Assembly: GCF_918797525.1 (NCBI RefSeq)
Contig: NZ_OU963893.1
Location: 744,001-808,000 of the forward strand
Direction: 5' to 3'
Origin: an unidentified bacterial endosymbiont
Lineage (GTDB): Bacteria > Pseudomonadota > Gammaproteobacteria > Enterobacterales > Enterobacteriaceae
DNA length: 64,000 nucleotides
Shown: positions 21,902-34,248 of the stretch, piece by piece
Numbering within the stretch: the first letter of the stretch is position 1
Layout: every line of letters begins with the position of its first letter
Translations under genes and position numbers: made by a program
The notes under the pieces: model-generated
What the model was told of the DNA's origin: nothing
Seen by the model: only the letters and a program-made list of their open reading frames with translations
Database searches by the model: none

Positions 21902-22405
21902 TTATAGACTTTTCAGCATCCTGATTTCACAGTCAACGTGGCCGGTACAGCCCAGCGGCGTATCGATATGCGTAAAGCCCAGGTGTTCATACAGGCCAAT
22001 AGCCTCTTTAAGGAAGGCGGTGGTTTCGAGGTAACAGCGTTTAAAGCCCTGGGTGCGGGCATGTTCAAGGGCGATCAGCGCCAGCTTTTTTGCCAGCCCT
22101 TGCCCACGTACGGAAGGCAGGAAATACATTTTTTGCAATTCGCAAATGTCTGGTTCACTGCAGCTCAAGGGCGCGATGCCGCCTCCACCGACAACCTTAC
22201 CGCCCTGCTCAATAATCCAGTAAGCATGGTCAGGCTGGCTGTAGAGCTGATAAAGCTCATCCAGATTCGGGTCGGCCACGGTGTAGCCCTTATCAGCGGT
22301 CAGGCCGTATTCGGCTGAGACGGTGCGGATAACGGCCGCGATAGCCGGGTTGTCTTGCTCAGTGATCCGACGCATCGTCGTCGCGACGGGGGTAATCACG
22401 CTCAT
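21902..22405 (-). CDS. yjgM: GNAT-family N-acetyltransferase YjgM
   Basis: Predicted GCN5-related acetyltransferase; the substrate is not established. Starting at MSVITPV gives 167 residues, equal to E. coli YjgM. An upstream ATG at 22417 would add four residues, and neither start has a strong ribosome-binding site. The acetyl-CoA loop lies in the [16 protein letters not shown] segment (about 94-109) and the C-terminal [12 protein letters not shown] motif ([13 protein letters not shown]) is intact. It lies downstream of valS in the same direction with a 120-bp gap. Confidence 0.9.
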   Translation of the reverse strand: MSVITPVATTMRRITEQDNPAIAAVIRTVSAEYGLTADKGYTVADPNLDELYQLYSQPDHAYWIIEQGGKVVGGGGIAPLSCSEPDICELQKMYFLPSVRGQGLAKKLALIALEHARTQGFKRCYLETTAFLKEAIGLYEHLGFTHIDTPLGCTGHVDCEIRMLKSL

Positions 22406-22527
22406 AGCATTACTCATCAAAAGATAGACACACCATTGCTGTTAATAGCAACGCAAAAAAGGGAGTGCAAGCAAGGCATTTTCAGGAAGATAACCCCTTA
22501 CGCCCTGAAGCGTAAGGAGTAAAAGCA

Positions 22528-25383
22528 TTACAGCGCGGCAATAACCGCCTGCTGCTCAATCAGCTTGCTCTTCGCATCGGCGAAGGCAACCAGACGTTCA
22601 CGCTCTTTCGCAATGACCGCTTCCGGCGCGCGGGCCACAAAGCCTTCGTTCGCCAGTTTGCCTTCGATTTTGCCAATTTCCACATCGACTTTCGCCACTT
22701 CTTTCGCCAGACGAGCCAGCTCAGCGTCTTTGTCGATAAGGCCCGCCATTGGGATCAGCAACTCAGCGCCGTCGATGATTTTGGTCACGGAAACCGGACC
22801 TTTTTCATCCGCAGGCAGCACGGTGATGCTTTCCAGACGCGCCATGGTTTTCAGGAAGGTGTTGTTCTCGCTGACGCGACGAACGGCAGCTTCGCTGCAG
22901 CCGCGCAGCAGCAGCTCAAGCGGTTTGCCCGGGGCAATGTTCATTTCAGCACGAATGTTACGTACCGCCACGATCGCCTGTTTCAGCCACTCGGTATCCG
23001 CTGACGCGGCTTCATCAACCTTAGCGGCGTCGAATTCCGGGAATGGCTCCAGCATGATGGTATCCGCATTGATGCCTGCAATGACCTTCACGCGCTGCCA
23101 GATGGTTTCGGTGATGAAGGGAATGATCGGATGCGCAAGACGCAGCAGACCTTCCAGTACGGTAATTAACGTGTTACGCGTGCCGCGCAATTCTGCCTCA
23201 TTTCCTCCGTTCATCACCGGCTTCGCCAGCTCCAGATACCAGTCGCAGAACTGGTTCCAGGTGAATTCATACAGAATGCCTGCCGCGATATCGAAGCGGT
23301 AGCTGTCCAGCGCCTCGCGGAACGCTTTCACCGTCTGGTTGAATTCAGCCAGGATCCAGCGGTCAGCCAGCGATAGCGTCATCTCGCCACCGTTGAAGCC
23401 GCAATCCTGATCTTCGGTGTTCATCAGCACGAAGCGGCTGGCGTTCCACAGTTTGTTACAGAAGTTACGATAACCTTCCAGACGCTTCATGTCCCAGTTG
23501 ATGTCGCGGCCGGTAGAAGCCAGTGCCGCCAGGGTGAAACGCAGGGCGTCGGTACCATGCGGCTCAATGCCGTCCGGGAACTGCTTCGCGGTGCGCTTAG
23601 CTATTTTTTCTGCCAACTGCGGCTGCATCATATTGCCGGTACGTTTCTCCAGTAGATCTTCCAGCGAGATACCATCGACCATATCCAGCGGGTCAATGAC
23701 GTTCCCCTTGGATTTTGACATCTTCTGGCCTTCGTCATCACGGATCAGACCAGTCATGTAGATAGTCTTGAACGGGATCTGCGGCTTGCCGTCTTCGTCT
23801 TTGATGAAGTGCATGGTCATCATGATCATGCGCGCAATCCAGAAGAAGATGATGTCGAAGCCGGAAACCATCACGCTGGTTGGATGGAACTGACGCAGCG
23901 CGTCGGTGTTTTCCGGCCAGCCGAGGGTGGAGAATGTCCACAGCGCGGAAGAGAACCAGGTGTCGAGAACGTCCTCGTCCTGACGCAGGGCAACGTCGGC
24001 ACTCAGATTGTTTTCCTGGCGCACTTCGTCTTCGGTGCGACCGACAAACACGTTACCGTCGTTGTCGTACCACGCCGGGATGCGGTGACCCCACCATAGC
24101 TGACGGGAGATACACCAGTCCTGAATATCACGCATCCAGGAGAAATACATGTTCTCATACTGCTTCGGCACAAACTGAATGTCGCCATTCTCAACCGCTT
24201 CAACAGCCGGTTTCGCCAGCACGTCGGCACGCACGTACCACTGATCGGTCAGCATGGGTTCGATTACCACACCGCCACGGTCGCCGTACGGTACGGTCAG
24301 ATCGTGAGGTTTGATATCGCTCAGCAGGCCGAGCGCGTCCACGGCAGCGACAATCGCTTTACGCGCGGCAAAACGTTCCATCTTCTGGAACTCTGCCGGA
24401 ATAGCGCTGGAGTAAACATCAGTTTCTTCGCCTTTAGTGTCGTAGACTTCCGCGCTTTCGCGAATGTCGCCATCAAAGGTCAGAATGTTGATCATCGGCA
24501 GGGCGTGACGACGCCCGACTTCATAGTCGTTAAAGTCGTGCGCTGGGGTGATTTTCACACAACCGGTACCTTTTTCCATGTCGGCGTGTTCGTCGCCAAC
24601 AATCGGAATACGGCGGTTAACCAGCGGCAGCACTACGAATTTACCGATCAGATCCTTGTAACGCGGATCTTCCGGGTTAACGGCCACGCCGGTATCGCCC
24701 AGCAGGGTTTCCGGACGGGTAGTCGCTACCACCAGATAATCTTTACCGTCTGCGGTTTTTGCACCGTCGGCCAGCGGGTAGCGGATGTGCCACATGGAGC
24801 CTTTTGACTCACGGTTTTCCACTTCCAGGTCAGAGATGGCGGTACGCAGTTTCGGATCCCAGTTTACCAGGCGTTTGCCACGGTAAATCAGATCTTCTTT
24901 GTACAGACGGACGAACACTTCTTTCACGGCATTGGACAGGCCTTCATCCATGGTGAAGCGCTCGCGCTCCCAATCCACGGAGTTGCCGAGACGGCGCATC
25001 TGACGGGTAATGGTTCCGCCCGATTCTGCTTTCCACTGCCAAATTTTGTCGATGAACGCGTCGCGACCGTAATCGTGGCGGGTTTTACCTTCTTCAGCGG
25101 CAATTTTACGCTCAACCACCATTTGGGTCGCGATACCCGCGTGGTCAGTCCCCGCCTGCCACAGGGTATTTTTGCCCTGCATGCGCTGGTAGCGGATCAT
25201 GGTGTCCATGATGGTCTGCTGGAAAGCATGACCCATATGCAAACTGCCGGTGACGTTCGGCGGCGGGATCATGATGCAGAAGGACTCTTTGCTTTCATCA
25301 CCGTTAGGCTTGAAATAGCCCTGCTGTTCCCAGTGCTCGTAAAGCGGCTGTTCGATATCGCGTGGGTTATATGTTTTTTCCAT
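22528..25383 (-). CDS. valS: Valyl-tRNA synthetase
   Basis: Class I aminoacyl-tRNA synthetase charging tRNA-Val, 951 residues exactly as in E. coli. The HIGH-type signature is in [13 protein letters not shown] (about 40-52) and KMSKSKGN at about 554-561. The CP1 editing domain that clears mischarged threonine lies between them, then the anticodon-binding domain and a C-terminal coiled-coil arm (about 880-951, rich in E/K/A). It is translated right after holC with a one-base overlap. Confidence 0.98.
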   Translation of the reverse strand: MEKTYNPRDIEQPLYEHWEQQGYFKPNGDESKESFCIMIPPPNVTGSLHMGHAFQQTIMDTMIRYQRMQGKNTLWQAGTDHAGIATQMVVERKIAAEEGKTRHDYGRDAFIDKIWQWKAESGGTITRQMRRLGNSVDWERERFTMDEGLSNAVKEVFVRLYKEDLIYRGKRLVNWDPKLRTAISDLEVENRESKGSMWHIRYPLADGAKTADGKDYLVVATTRPETLLGDTGVAVNPEDPRYKDLIGKFVVLPLVNRRIPIVGDEHADMEKGTGCVKITPAHDFNDYEVGRRHALPMINILTFDGDIRESAEVYDTKGEETDVYSSAIPAEFQKMERFAARKAIVAAVDALGLLSDIKPHDLTVPYGDRGGVVIEPMLTDQWYVRADVLAKPAVEAVENGDIQFVPKQYENMYFSWMRDIQDWCISRQLWWGHRIPAWYDNDGNVFVGRTEDEVRQENNLSADVALRQDEDVLDTWFSSALWTFSTLGWPENTDALRQFHPTSVMVSGFDIIFFWIARMIMMTMHFIKDEDGKPQIPFKTIYMTGLIRDDEGQKMSKSKGNVIDPLDMVDGISLEDLLEKRTGNMMQPQLAEKIAKRTAKQFPDGIEPHGTDALRFTLAALASTGRDINWDMKRLEGYRNFCNKLWNASRFVLMNTEDQDCGFNGGEMTLSLADRWILAEFNQTVKAFREALDSYRFDIAAGILYEFTWNQFCDWYLELAKPVMNGGNEAELRGTRNTLITVLEGLLRLAHPIIPFITETIWQRVKVIAGINADTIMLEPFPEFDAAKVDEAASADTEWLKQAIVAVRNIRAEMNIAPGKPLELLLRGCSEAAVRRVSENNTFLKTMARLESITVLPADEKGPVSVTKIIDGAELLIPMAGLIDKDAELARLAKEVAKVDVEIGKIEGKLANEGFVARAPEAVIAKERERLVAFADAKSKLIEQQAVIAAL

Positions 25384-25826
25384 TATGTCCAGGTTGCCGT
25401 ATTCAGGTTAAAACCAGCCAGGCGGTACGCTTTATAGCGTTCGCGCGCCAGTTGTTTCAAAGATTCTTCGTAAGGGACAAAGTCTACCACTTCTGTGAAA
25501 GCGGTGGCAAAATCTGCAAACCCTATCCGCAGGCTAATCAGAATATCGCGGGCGCTGCTGTTGCGCTTTTGCGGCCAGGCGATTTCTACCGGTGCGCCGC
25601 CGCGCGGGCCTTCCCCGGACAAATTATGCGGGACAAAACTTTCCGCCGGGCGCGCCCATAGCGCTTCATCCAGGCGGATAGCCTGCTGTTCATCTTCGCA
25701 GGCGATAAGAACGCGTTTACCTGCGCGCCAACGTTCTGCGGCAATTTCACACACCAGTTGTTCAACGGCGCTAAGGCCATCCTGATGCGTGTCGTTGTCC
25801 AGAAGGTAGAACGTTGCATTCTTCAT
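25383..25826 (-). CDS. holC: DNA polymerase III chi subunit
   Basis: Chi subunit of the clamp loader (147 residues as in E. coli), which links DNA polymerase III holoenzyme to SSB through the psi subunit. It begins [13 protein letters not shown] and keeps the core around [16 protein letters not shown]. The stop codon overlaps the valS start (TAATG), so the pair is translationally coupled. A REP element separates it from pepA. Confidence 0.96.
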   Translation of the reverse strand: MKNATFYLLDNDTHQDGLSAVEQLVCEIAAERWRAGKRVLIACEDEQQAIRLDEALWARPAESFVPHNLSGEGPRGGAPVEIAWPQKRNSSARDILISLRIGFADFATAFTEVVDFVPYEESLKQLARERYKAYRLAGFNLNTATWT

Positions 25827-25860
25827 ATATGGGGCTTCTTGTTGTGGATGTAAATGTAAA

Positions 25861-25890
25861 GCCGGGAGGCGCTTTGCTTACCCGGCCTAC
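25861..25890. repeat. REP-like palindrome between holC and pepA
   Basis: GCCGGGAGGCG...CTTACCCGGCCTAC has the REP arm sequence. It sits in the 73-bp gap and may uncouple pepA mRNA from holC-valS. Confidence 0.75.
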
Positions 25891-25899
25891 AGACGGCAA

Positions 25900-27414
<1,515 letters not shown>

Positions 27415-27677
27415 CTACGCTCCTGAATCTTAAAGACAACGGCGGCGGCTACGGATAGAATTGAAACCTTTCGTAACTCATGTCCGCGGTTGTGGTGACT
27501 TCATGTTAATCTTACGTTATTACAGTTTCGACACGTCAGAAAATGTCCTGAAGCGTGAATCCGCTGGGTGTTTTAATCTTAGCGATGATTTCGACGATTC
27601 AAGAGAATAAATGACCTTTAAGCCATGAAACAAGCAATATTCCAGCAACGAGACGGGTTTTTACGGGCGTATTTAAA

Positions 27678-28778
27678 GTGATAATCATAAGATATCTGGT
27701 GCGAGAGACGCTCAAAAGCCAGCTGGCGATCCTCTTTATCCTGCTGCTGATTTTCTTCTGTCAGAAGCTGGTCAGGATCCTTGGTGCGGCCGTTGACGGC
27801 GAAATTCCAACAAATCTGGTGCTTTCCCTGCTTGGATTAGGGATCCCGGAAATGGCACAGCTTATTCTGCCGCTGAGCCTTTTCCTCGGCCTGCTCATGA
27901 CGCTGGGAAGGCTTTATACCGAAAGTGAAATCACGGTGATGCACGCCTGCGGCTTGAGCAAAGCCGTGCTGCTGAAAGCGGCGATGGTGCTGGCGCTGTT
28001 TACCGGTATTGTGGCTGCGGTGAATGTGATGTGGGCTGGCCCAATGTCTTCCCGACATCAGGATGAAGTGTTGGCTGAAGCCAAAGCAAACCCCGGCCTG
28101 GCGGCGTTAGCGCAAGGTCAATTCCAGCAGGCCACCGACGGCAACTCCGTGCTGTTTATCGAGAGCGTCGACGGCAGCAGATTTAACGATGTCTTCCTTG
28201 CGCAGTTGCGCACCAAAGGGAATGCTCGCCCGTCGGTGGTAGTGGCAGACTCCGGCCAGCTTGCCCAGCGTAAAGATGGTTCCCAGATAGTGACGCTGAA
28301 TAAAGGGACCCGCTTTGAAGGCACCGCGATGCTGCGCGACTTCCGTATTACCGATTTCCAGAATTATCAGGCCATTATTGGTCATCAGACCGTCGCGCTG
28401 GATCCCACGGATACCGAGCAGATGGACATGCGCACCCTGTGGAATACCGATACCGACAGAGCGCGGGCCGAGTTCCACTGGCGCCTCACGCTTGTATTCA
28501 CCGTATTTATGATGGCACTGATTGTTGTTCCGCTGAGCGTGGTCAACCCGCGTCAGGGGCGCGTACTGTCAATGCTGCCAGCGATGCTGCTTTACCTGGT
28601 GTATTTCCTGCTGCAAACCTCGATTCGCTCTAACGGCGGCAAAGGCAAGCTGGATCCGATGATCTGGACGTGGTCAGTCAACTTTTTGTACATCCTGCTG
28701 GCGCTGGGATTAAACCTGTGGGATACGGTGCTAGTACGTCGCATTCGTGCCAGATTATCGCGTAAAGGAGCGTTGTAA
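27678..28778 (+). CDS. lptF: LPS export permease LptF
   Basis: One of two permease subunits of the LptB2FG ABC transporter that extracts lipopolysaccharide from the inner membrane. It has 366 residues with the usual six membrane helices (three near each end) flanking a periplasmic beta-jellyroll domain (about 125-265). The opening MIIIRYLVRETLKSQLAILF matches E. coli. Its last base overlaps the lptG start. The ATPase lptB is also in this window, at 37.5 kb. Confidence 0.97.
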   Translation: MIIIRYLVRETLKSQLAILFILLLIFFCQKLVRILGAAVDGEIPTNLVLSLLGLGIPEMAQLILPLSLFLGLLMTLGRLYTESEITVMHACGLSKAVLLKAAMVLALFTGIVAAVNVMWAGPMSSRHQDEVLAEAKANPGLAALAQGQFQQATDGNSVLFIESVDGSRFNDVFLAQLRTKGNARPSVVVADSGQLAQRKDGSQIVTLNKGTRFEGTAMLRDFRITDFQNYQAIIGHQTVALDPTDTEQMDMRTLWNTDTDRARAEFHWRLTLVFTVFMMALIVVPLSVVNPRQGRVLSMLPAMLLYLVYFLLQTSIRSNGGKGKLDPMIWTWSVNFLYILLALGLNLWDTVLVRRIRARLSRKGAL

Positions 28779-29860
28779 TGCAGGCGTTTGGCGTTCTTGA
28801 CCGCTACATCGGTAAAACTATTTTCTCCACTATCATGATGACGCTGTTCATGCTGGTGTCACTCTCGGGCATTATCAAATTTGTCGATCAGCTGAAAAAG
28901 GCCGGGCAGGGGAGTTACGACGCGCTGGGTGCAGGCATGTATACCCTGCTCAGCGTGCCGAAAGATGTACAGATCTTCTTCCCTATGGCGGCCCTGCTGG
29001 GCGCGTTGCTTGGGCTGGGGATGCTGGCACAGCGCAGTGAACTGGTGGTCATGCAGGCATCGGGCTTTACCCGTGTGCAGGTTGCGCTCTCGGTGATGAA
29101 AACGGCAATTCCGCTGGTGTTGCTGACTATGGCGATTGGCGAGTGGGTGGCTCCGCAAGGCGAGCAGATGGCGCGTAACTATCGTGCCCAGGCCATGTTC
29201 GGCGGCTCATTGCTCTCTACCCAGCAAGGGTTATGGGCAAAGGATGGTAACAGTTTCGTCTACATTGAGCGTGTAAAAGGTGACGATGAGCTGGGCGGCA
29301 TCAGTATCTATACCTTTAATGACGAACGGCGTTTACTGTCTGTCCGTCATGCTTCCTCGGCGAAGTTCGATGCCGATAACCGACAGTGGCGTCTGTCGCA
29401 GGTTGATGAATCTGTCCTGAAAGACCCGAAACAAATTACGGGTTCCCAGACCGTTTCAGGCACATGGAAGACTAACCTTACGCCGGACAAACTGGGCGTA
29501 GTGGCGCTGGATCCGGATGCGCTCTCCATCACCGGCTTGCACAGCTATGTGAAATACCTCAAGTCGAGCGGGCAGGATGCCGGGCGTTATCAGCTCAATA
29601 TGTGGAGCAAGATTTTCCAGCCCTTATCCGTAGCGGTAATGATGCTAATGGCCCTGTCATTTATCTTCGGCCCGTTGCGTAGCGTGCCGATGGGGGTACG
29701 CGTTGTCACCGGTATCAGCTTCGGCTTTGTGTTCTACGTCCTCGATCAGATTTTCGGACCGCTGACGCTGGTGTACGGCATTCCGCCATTTATCGGTGCG
29801 TTGCTGCCGAGCGCCACCTTCTTCCTGATCAGCCTCTGGCTGCTTCTGAAACGCTCCTGA
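28778..29860 (+). CDS. lptG: LPS export permease LptG
   Basis: Partner permease of LptF (360 residues), with the same layout of three plus three membrane helices around a periplasmic jellyroll domain. It begins MQAFGVLDRYIGKTIF and overlaps lptF by one base, so the two are cotranslated. In E. coli the idn gluconate genes follow; here the next gene is arcB, the right edge of the rearranged block. Confidence 0.97.
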   Translation: MQAFGVLDRYIGKTIFSTIMMTLFMLVSLSGIIKFVDQLKKAGQGSYDALGAGMYTLLSVPKDVQIFFPMAALLGALLGLGMLAQRSELVVMQASGFTRVQVALSVMKTAIPLVLLTMAIGEWVAPQGEQMARNYRAQAMFGGSLLSTQQGLWAKDGNSFVYIERVKGDDELGGISIYTFNDERRLLSVRHASSAKFDADNRQWRLSQVDESVLKDPKQITGSQTVSGTWKTNLTPDKLGVVALDPDALSITGLHSYVKYLKSSGQDAGRYQLNMWSKIFQPLSVAVMMLMALSFIFGPLRSVPMGVRVVTGISFGFVFYVLDQIFGPLTLVYGIPPFIGALLPSATFFLISLWLLLKRS

Positions 29861-29870
29861 TTGCCCTCTC

Positions 29871-29897
29871 CTCGCTACCGGTTCGCCGGGAGCGAGG
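29871..29897 (+). terminator. Hairpin after lptG
   Basis: CTCGCT-CCGG...CCGG-AGCGAG is a stable stem just after the lptG stop, without a T-tract. It is probably the transcript end and lies close to the inferred right breakpoint of the relocated block. Confidence 0.45.
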
Positions 29898-29995
29898 CTA
29901 ATCTCCTGTTTCACCCCGCACTTTTTCTCACAACCTTCAACGCCTCGCCACGATTTTGAGTATTATTGAGCGATAACGTCGTGAAGGGATCCTCT

Positions 29996-32329
29996 ATGAA
30001 GCAAATTCGAATGCTGGCCCAGTATTACGTCGACCTGATGATGAAGCTCGGGCTGGTACGTTTCTCTCTGCTGCTGGCGCTGGCGCTGGTGGTGTTGGCC
30101 ATTGTGGTACAAATGGCCGTGACCATGGTTCTGCACGGCCAGGTCGAGAGTATCGACGTGATCCGCTCCATCTTCTTTGGCCTGCTGATCACGCCGTGGG
30201 CGGTCTATTTCCTCTCTGTAGTGGTTGAACAACTGGAGGAGTCTCGTCAGCGTCTATCAAAGCTGGTGGATAAACTGGAGGAGATGCGCGAGCGTGATTT
30301 AAAACTCAACGTGCAGCTAAAAGACAATATTGCCCAGCTTAACCAGGAGATCGCCGACCGCGAAAAGGCTGAGGCTGAGCGTCAGGCGACCCTTGAACAG
30401 CTGAAAATTGAGATGAAAGAGCGCGAGGTAACGCAGATCCAGCTCGAACAACAATCCTCATTTCTGCGCTCTTTCCTCGACGCCTCGCCGGACCTGGTGT
30501 TCTATCGCAACGAAGATAAAGAGTTCTCAGGCTGTAACCGGGCGATGGAGCTGCTGACCGGCAAAAGCGAAAAGCAGCTGGTGAACCTCAAGCCGCAGGA
30601 TGTTTACTCCGATGAAGCGGCCGCTAAGGTGATGGAAACCGATGAAAAAGTGTTTCGTCACAATGTCTCCCTGACCTACGAACAGTGGCTGGATTATCCG
30701 GACGGGCGTAAAGCGTGCTTTGAAATCCGTAAGGTGCCGTACTATGACCGCGTGGGTAAGCGCCACGGCCTGATGGGCTTTGGACGTGATATCACCGAGC
30801 GTAAGCGCTACCAGGATGCGCTTGAGCGCGCCAGCCGGGATAAAACTACCTTTATCTCCACTATCAGCCACGAACTGCGCACGCCGCTGAACGGCATTGT
30901 GGGTCTAAGCCGGATCCTGCTGGATACCGACCTGACCCACGAGCAGGAGAAATACCTCAAGACGATCCATGTCTCGGCGGTGACGTTGGGTAATATCTTC
31001 AACGATATTATCGATATGGATAAGATGGAGCGACGTAAAGTTCAGCTTGATAACCAGCCGGTTGATTTTACCGGTTTCCTCGCGGACCTGGAGAACCTCT
31101 CTGGCCTGCAGGCGCAGCAAAAAGGACTGAGCTTTGTACTTGAGCCAACGCTGCCGCTGCCGCATAAAGTGGTCACTGACGGTACTCGCCTGCGTCAGAT
31201 CCTGTGGAACCTTATCAGCAACGCCGTGAAATTTACCCAGAAGGGGCGGGTTGTGGTGCGCATCCGTTATGACGAAGGGGATATGCTGCACTTTGAAGTG
31301 GAAGATTCCGGGATTGGTATTCCACAGGAAGAATATGACAAAATCTTCGCCATGTATTATCAGGTGAAGGACAGCAACGGCGGTAAACCCGCAACCGGTA
31401 CGGGGATTGGTCTTGCGGTGTCTAAACGTCTGGCGAAGAGTATGGGCGGCGATATCCTCGTGACAAGCCAGGCGGGCAAAGGCTCGACATTTACCCTGAC
31501 GGTGCATGCGCCAGCCGTGGCTGAAGAGGTTGAAGACACATTTGAAAACGATGAGATGCCGTTACCCGCGCTGCACGTTCTGCTGGTAGAAGACATTGAG
31601 CTGAACGTGATTGTGGCGCGCTCGGTGCTGGAGAAACTGGGCTGCAGCGTAGACGTGGCAATGACCGGCAAAGCGGCGCTGGAGATGTTCACCCCGGGGG
31701 AATATGACCTGGTGCTGCTGGATATCCAACTGCCGGACATGACCGGGCTGGATATCTCGCGTGAACTGACAAACCACTATCCCGCTGAAGACCTACCGCC
31801 GCTGGTGGCACTGACGGCGAACGTGTTAAAAGACAAGAAAGAGTACCTTGATGCCGGTATGGATGATGTGCTCAGTAAGCCGCTCGCGGTGCCAGCCCTG
31901 ACCGCCATGATCAAGAAGTTTTGGGATACCAGTGATGAAGAGGAGAGCACCATGACGTCTGTTGATAGCGCAAAAGCCCAGGCCATACTTGATACAGCGA
32001 TGCTGGAGCAGTATATCGATCTGGTTGGTCCGAAACTGATAACCGACGGTCTGGATGTGTTTGAAAAAATGATGCCGGGCTACCTGAATGTGCTGGAGTC
32101 GAACCTGACCGCGCGTGACCAGAAAGGTATTGTTGAGGAAGGGCACAAAATTAAAGGGGCGGCCGGTTCGATCGGGTTACGTCACCTGCAGCAACTGGGT
32201 CAACAGATCCAGTCACCTGATTTACCCGCATGGGAGGATAACGTTGGTGATTGGGTTGAAGAGATGAAACAGGAGTGGCAGAGCGATGTGGCGGTACTGA
32301 AAGCCTGGGTGAACGGGAGAAAAAAATGA
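29996..32329 (+). CDS. arcB: Hybrid sensor kinase ArcB, redox/anoxia sensor
   Basis: Tripartite histidine kinase that senses quinone redox state and phosphorylates ArcA. The start MKQIRMLAQYY gives 777 residues (E. coli 778); a TTG ten codons upstream is not supported. Two membrane helices (about 22-77) are followed by a coiled coil, a PAS domain with the redox cysteines Cys180 (FSGCNRA) and Cys241 (RKACFEI), the transmitter with His292 (ISHELRTP), a receiver with Asp576 (LLDIQLPD) and an Hpt domain with His717 (EGHKIKGAAGS). All phosphorelay residues are intact. Confidence 0.97.
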   Translation: MKQIRMLAQYYVDLMMKLGLVRFSLLLALALVVLAIVVQMAVTMVLHGQVESIDVIRSIFFGLLITPWAVYFLSVVVEQLEESRQRLSKLVDKLEEMRERDLKLNVQLKDNIAQLNQEIADREKAEAERQATLEQLKIEMKEREVTQIQLEQQSSFLRSFLDASPDLVFYRNEDKEFSGCNRAMELLTGKSEKQLVNLKPQDVYSDEAAAKVMETDEKVFRHNVSLTYEQWLDYPDGRKACFEIRKVPYYDRVGKRHGLMGFGRDITERKRYQDALERASRDKTTFISTISHELRTPLNGIVGLSRILLDTDLTHEQEKYLKTIHVSAVTLGNIFNDIIDMDKMERRKVQLDNQPVDFTGFLADLENLSGLQAQQKGLSFVLEPTLPLPHKVVTDGTRLRQILWNLISNAVKFTQKGRVVVRIRYDEGDMLHFEVEDSGIGIPQEEYDKIFAMYYQVKDSNGGKPATGTGIGLAVSKRLAKSMGGDILVTSQAGKGSTFTLTVHAPAVAEEVEDTFENDEMPLPALHVLLVEDIELNVIVARSVLEKLGCSVDVAMTGKAALEMFTPGEYDLVLLDIQLPDMTGLDISRELTNHYPAEDLPPLVALTANVLKDKKEYLDAGMDDVLSKPLAVPALTAMIKKFWDTSDEEESTMTSVDSAKAQAILDTAMLEQYIDLVGPKLITDGLDVFEKMMPGYLNVLESNLTARDQKGIVEEGHKIKGAAGSIGLRHLQQLGQQIQSPDLPAWEDNVGDWVEEMKQEWQSDVAVLKAWVNGRKK

Positions 32330-32347
32330 CCCCGGCTAAACCGGGGT
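32330..32347 (+). terminator. Hairpin after arcB
   Basis: CCCCGG-CTAAA-CCGGGG immediately after the arcB stop, without a long T-tract. Confidence 0.5.
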
Positions 32348-32561
32348 GCGCGAAATACTGCGCCAACACCAGGGAAATCGTGGCTGCGCCTGATTTTTTG
32401 TGTTGTTTTCGCATGGACGCTGCCTGAAAATTTAGGCCGCACGCAGATAAGATAGCAAATCTTAAATGATTTGTTACATGAATCAGTGAAATGTGTGAAG
32501 CATAGCGTTTTAATCAAAATTTTTAATGGGCTTCAGCGGGTTGCCAGAAAGGATCGTGATG

Positions 32562-33215
32562 ATGAAAAAGATTGGTGTCGTGTTGAGCGGTTGCGGAGTG
32601 TATGACGGCTCAGAAATACATGAAGCCGTTTTAACGCTGCTGGCGCTGGCCCGGCATGGGGCAGAGGCTGTCTGCTTCGCGCCGGATAAACATCAGGGGG
32701 AGGTCATTAATCATCTTACCGGTGAACCGATGGCGGAAAACCGTAACGTTCTGATTGAAGCGGCACGCATTGTGCGAGGAGATATTCACCCTCTCGTTCA
32801 GGCAGACGCCGCTATGCTGGATGCGTTAATCGTGCCGGGCGGTTTTGGCGCGGCCAAAAATCTCAGCACCTTTGCAAGCCAGGGCGCGCAATGTCAGATC
32901 GATCCAGATTTAAACGCGCTTTCTCAGGCGATGCATACGGCGGGTAAACCGCAGGGCTTTATCTGTATCGCCCCTGCGATGCTGCCGAAAATCTTTGATT
33001 TTCCGTTGCGCCTGACCATCGGTACGGATATTGATATTGCAGAGATTGTGGAAGATATGGGCGGGGAACATGTACCTTGTCCGGTCGATGACATCGTGGT
33101 GGATGAAGATAATAAAATTGTCACTACCCCGGCGTACATGCTGGCCCAGAATATTGCGCAAGCGGCCACGGGCATTGAAAAGCTGGTGGAGAGAGTGCTG
33201 GTGCTGACTGAATGA
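32562..33215 (+). CDS. elbB: DJ-1/PfpI-family protein ElbB (glyoxalase-like)
   Basis: This 217-residue DJ-1/PfpI-superfamily protein matches E. coli ElbB, for which glyoxalase activity has been reported. The start [16 protein letters not shown] is chosen because AAAGGA lies just upstream and the length equals E. coli; an ATG directly before it is the alternative. The nucleophile-elbow cysteine is in GFICIAPAM (about residue 134). It overlaps mtgA by four bases (ATGA). Confidence 0.94.
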   Translation: MKKIGVVLSGCGVYDGSEIHEAVLTLLALARHGAEAVCFAPDKHQGEVINHLTGEPMAENRNVLIEAARIVRGDIHPLVQADAAMLDALIVPGGFGAAKNLSTFASQGAQCQIDPDLNALSQAMHTAGKPQGFICIAPAMLPKIFDFPLRLTIGTDIDIAEIVEDMGGEHVPCPVDDIVVDEDNKIVTTPAYMLAQNIAQAATGIEKLVERVLVLTE

Positions 33216-33937
33216 GCCGTAAAACAGGAGCCGGTGCATGGGTAAAACGGATCCTGCTGCGCACAATTCTGGCGCTGGCCATTTTCTGGGGCGGCGGTAT
33301 CGCCCTGTTCAGCATTCTGCCGGTGCCGTTTTCAGCCGTTATGGTTGAGCGTCAGGTCGGGGCGTGGTTCCGCGGTGATTTTAGCTATGTTGCCCATTCA
33401 GACTGGGTCAGCATGGATGCGATCTCACCGCTTATGGGACTTGCGGTGATTGCGGCAGAAGACCAGAAATTCCCGCAGCACTGGGGTTTTGACGTGGCGG
33501 CTATCGAGAAGGCACTGGCGCATAATGAACGTAATGAAAATCGCGTGCGTGGGGCATCGACGTTATCGCAACAAACGGCGAAAAATCTGTTTTTATGGGA
33601 TGGACGAAGCTGGGTGCGAAAAGGGCTGGAAGCGGGCCTGACGCTGGGAATTGAAACGGTCTGGAGCAAGAAGCGCATTCTAACCGTTTATCTGAATATC
33701 GCCGAGTTTGGTGATGGGGTGTTTGGCGTCGAAGCCGCCGCGCAGCGTTATTTCAATAAGCCTGCCAGCCGTCTCACGCTGTCTGAAGCCGCGCTGTTAG
33801 CCGCCGTCTTACCCAATCCCATAACGTTTAAAGCCAACGCCCCGTCAGGATATGTGCGCAGCCGTCAGGCGTGGATTATGCGCCAGATGCGCCAGTTGGG
33901 TGGGGAGGCGTTTATGCAAAAAAATGCGTTAATGTAA
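33212..33937 (+). CDS. mtgA: Monofunctional peptidoglycan glycosyltransferase
   Basis: GT51 enzyme (241 residues) that polymerises glycan strands from lipid II at the inner membrane. One N-terminal transmembrane helix (about 13-35) anchors a periplasmic catalytic domain with the motifs [12 protein letters not shown] (catalytic glutamate, about residue 84), [16 protein letters not shown] and the RKGLEAGLT region. It is translationally coupled to elbB and converges on npr, with a REP element in between. Confidence 0.96.
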   Translation: MSRKTGAGAWVKRILLRTILALAIFWGGGIALFSILPVPFSAVMVERQVGAWFRGDFSYVAHSDWVSMDAISPLMGLAVIAAEDQKFPQHWGFDVAAIEKALAHNERNENRVRGASTLSQQTAKNLFLWDGRSWVRKGLEAGLTLGIETVWSKKRILTVYLNIAEFGDGVFGVEAAAQRYFNKPASRLTLSEAALLAAVLPNPITFKANAPSGYVRSRQAWIMRQMRQLGGEAFMQKNALM

Positions 33938-33963
33938 GGCGGGTAAGCCCTGCGCCACCCGCC
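33938..33963. repeat. REP-like palindrome between mtgA and npr
   Basis: GGCGGGTAAGCCC...GCCACCCGCC, REP-type symmetry in a convergent gap. It probably stabilises both 3' ends. Confidence 0.75.
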
Positions 33964-33975
33964 AGAAAGCAGGCG

Positions 33976-34248
33976 TTAATCTTCGTCAAAGCCTGCATTG
34001 AACAGTGCAACTACCGCCGCCAGCGCTTGTGCTTCTTCCGGGCCAGTGGCTTCGACTTCAATCTGGCGGCCCTTGGCGGAGTCCAGCATCAGCAGCGCAA
34101 TAACACTGTTGGCTTCGGCTTCGGTACCTTCATCGTTACGTAGCAGCACTTCGGCGTCGAAGCCTTGCATCAGCTCAAAAAGCTTCATTGCCGGGCGTGC
34201 ATGCATGCCCAGCTTGTTGGTGATCTCAACGGTCTGTTTTACGGTCAT
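33976..34248 (-). CDS. npr: Nitrogen phosphotransferase HPr-like protein NPr
   Basis: HPr-fold phosphocarrier (90 residues) of the nitrogen-PTS, passing phosphate from PtsP (EI-Ntr) to PtsN. The phosphorylated histidine is His16 in [11 protein letters not shown]. Its start overlaps the rapZ stop by four bases, and it lies last in the rpoN-hpf-ptsN-rapZ-npr run. The gene is also called ptsO. Confidence 0.96.
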   Translation of the reverse strand: MTVKQTVEITNKLGMHARPAMKLFELMQGFDAEVLLRNDEGTEAEANSVIALLMLDSAKGRQIEVEATGPEEAQALAAVVALFNAGFDED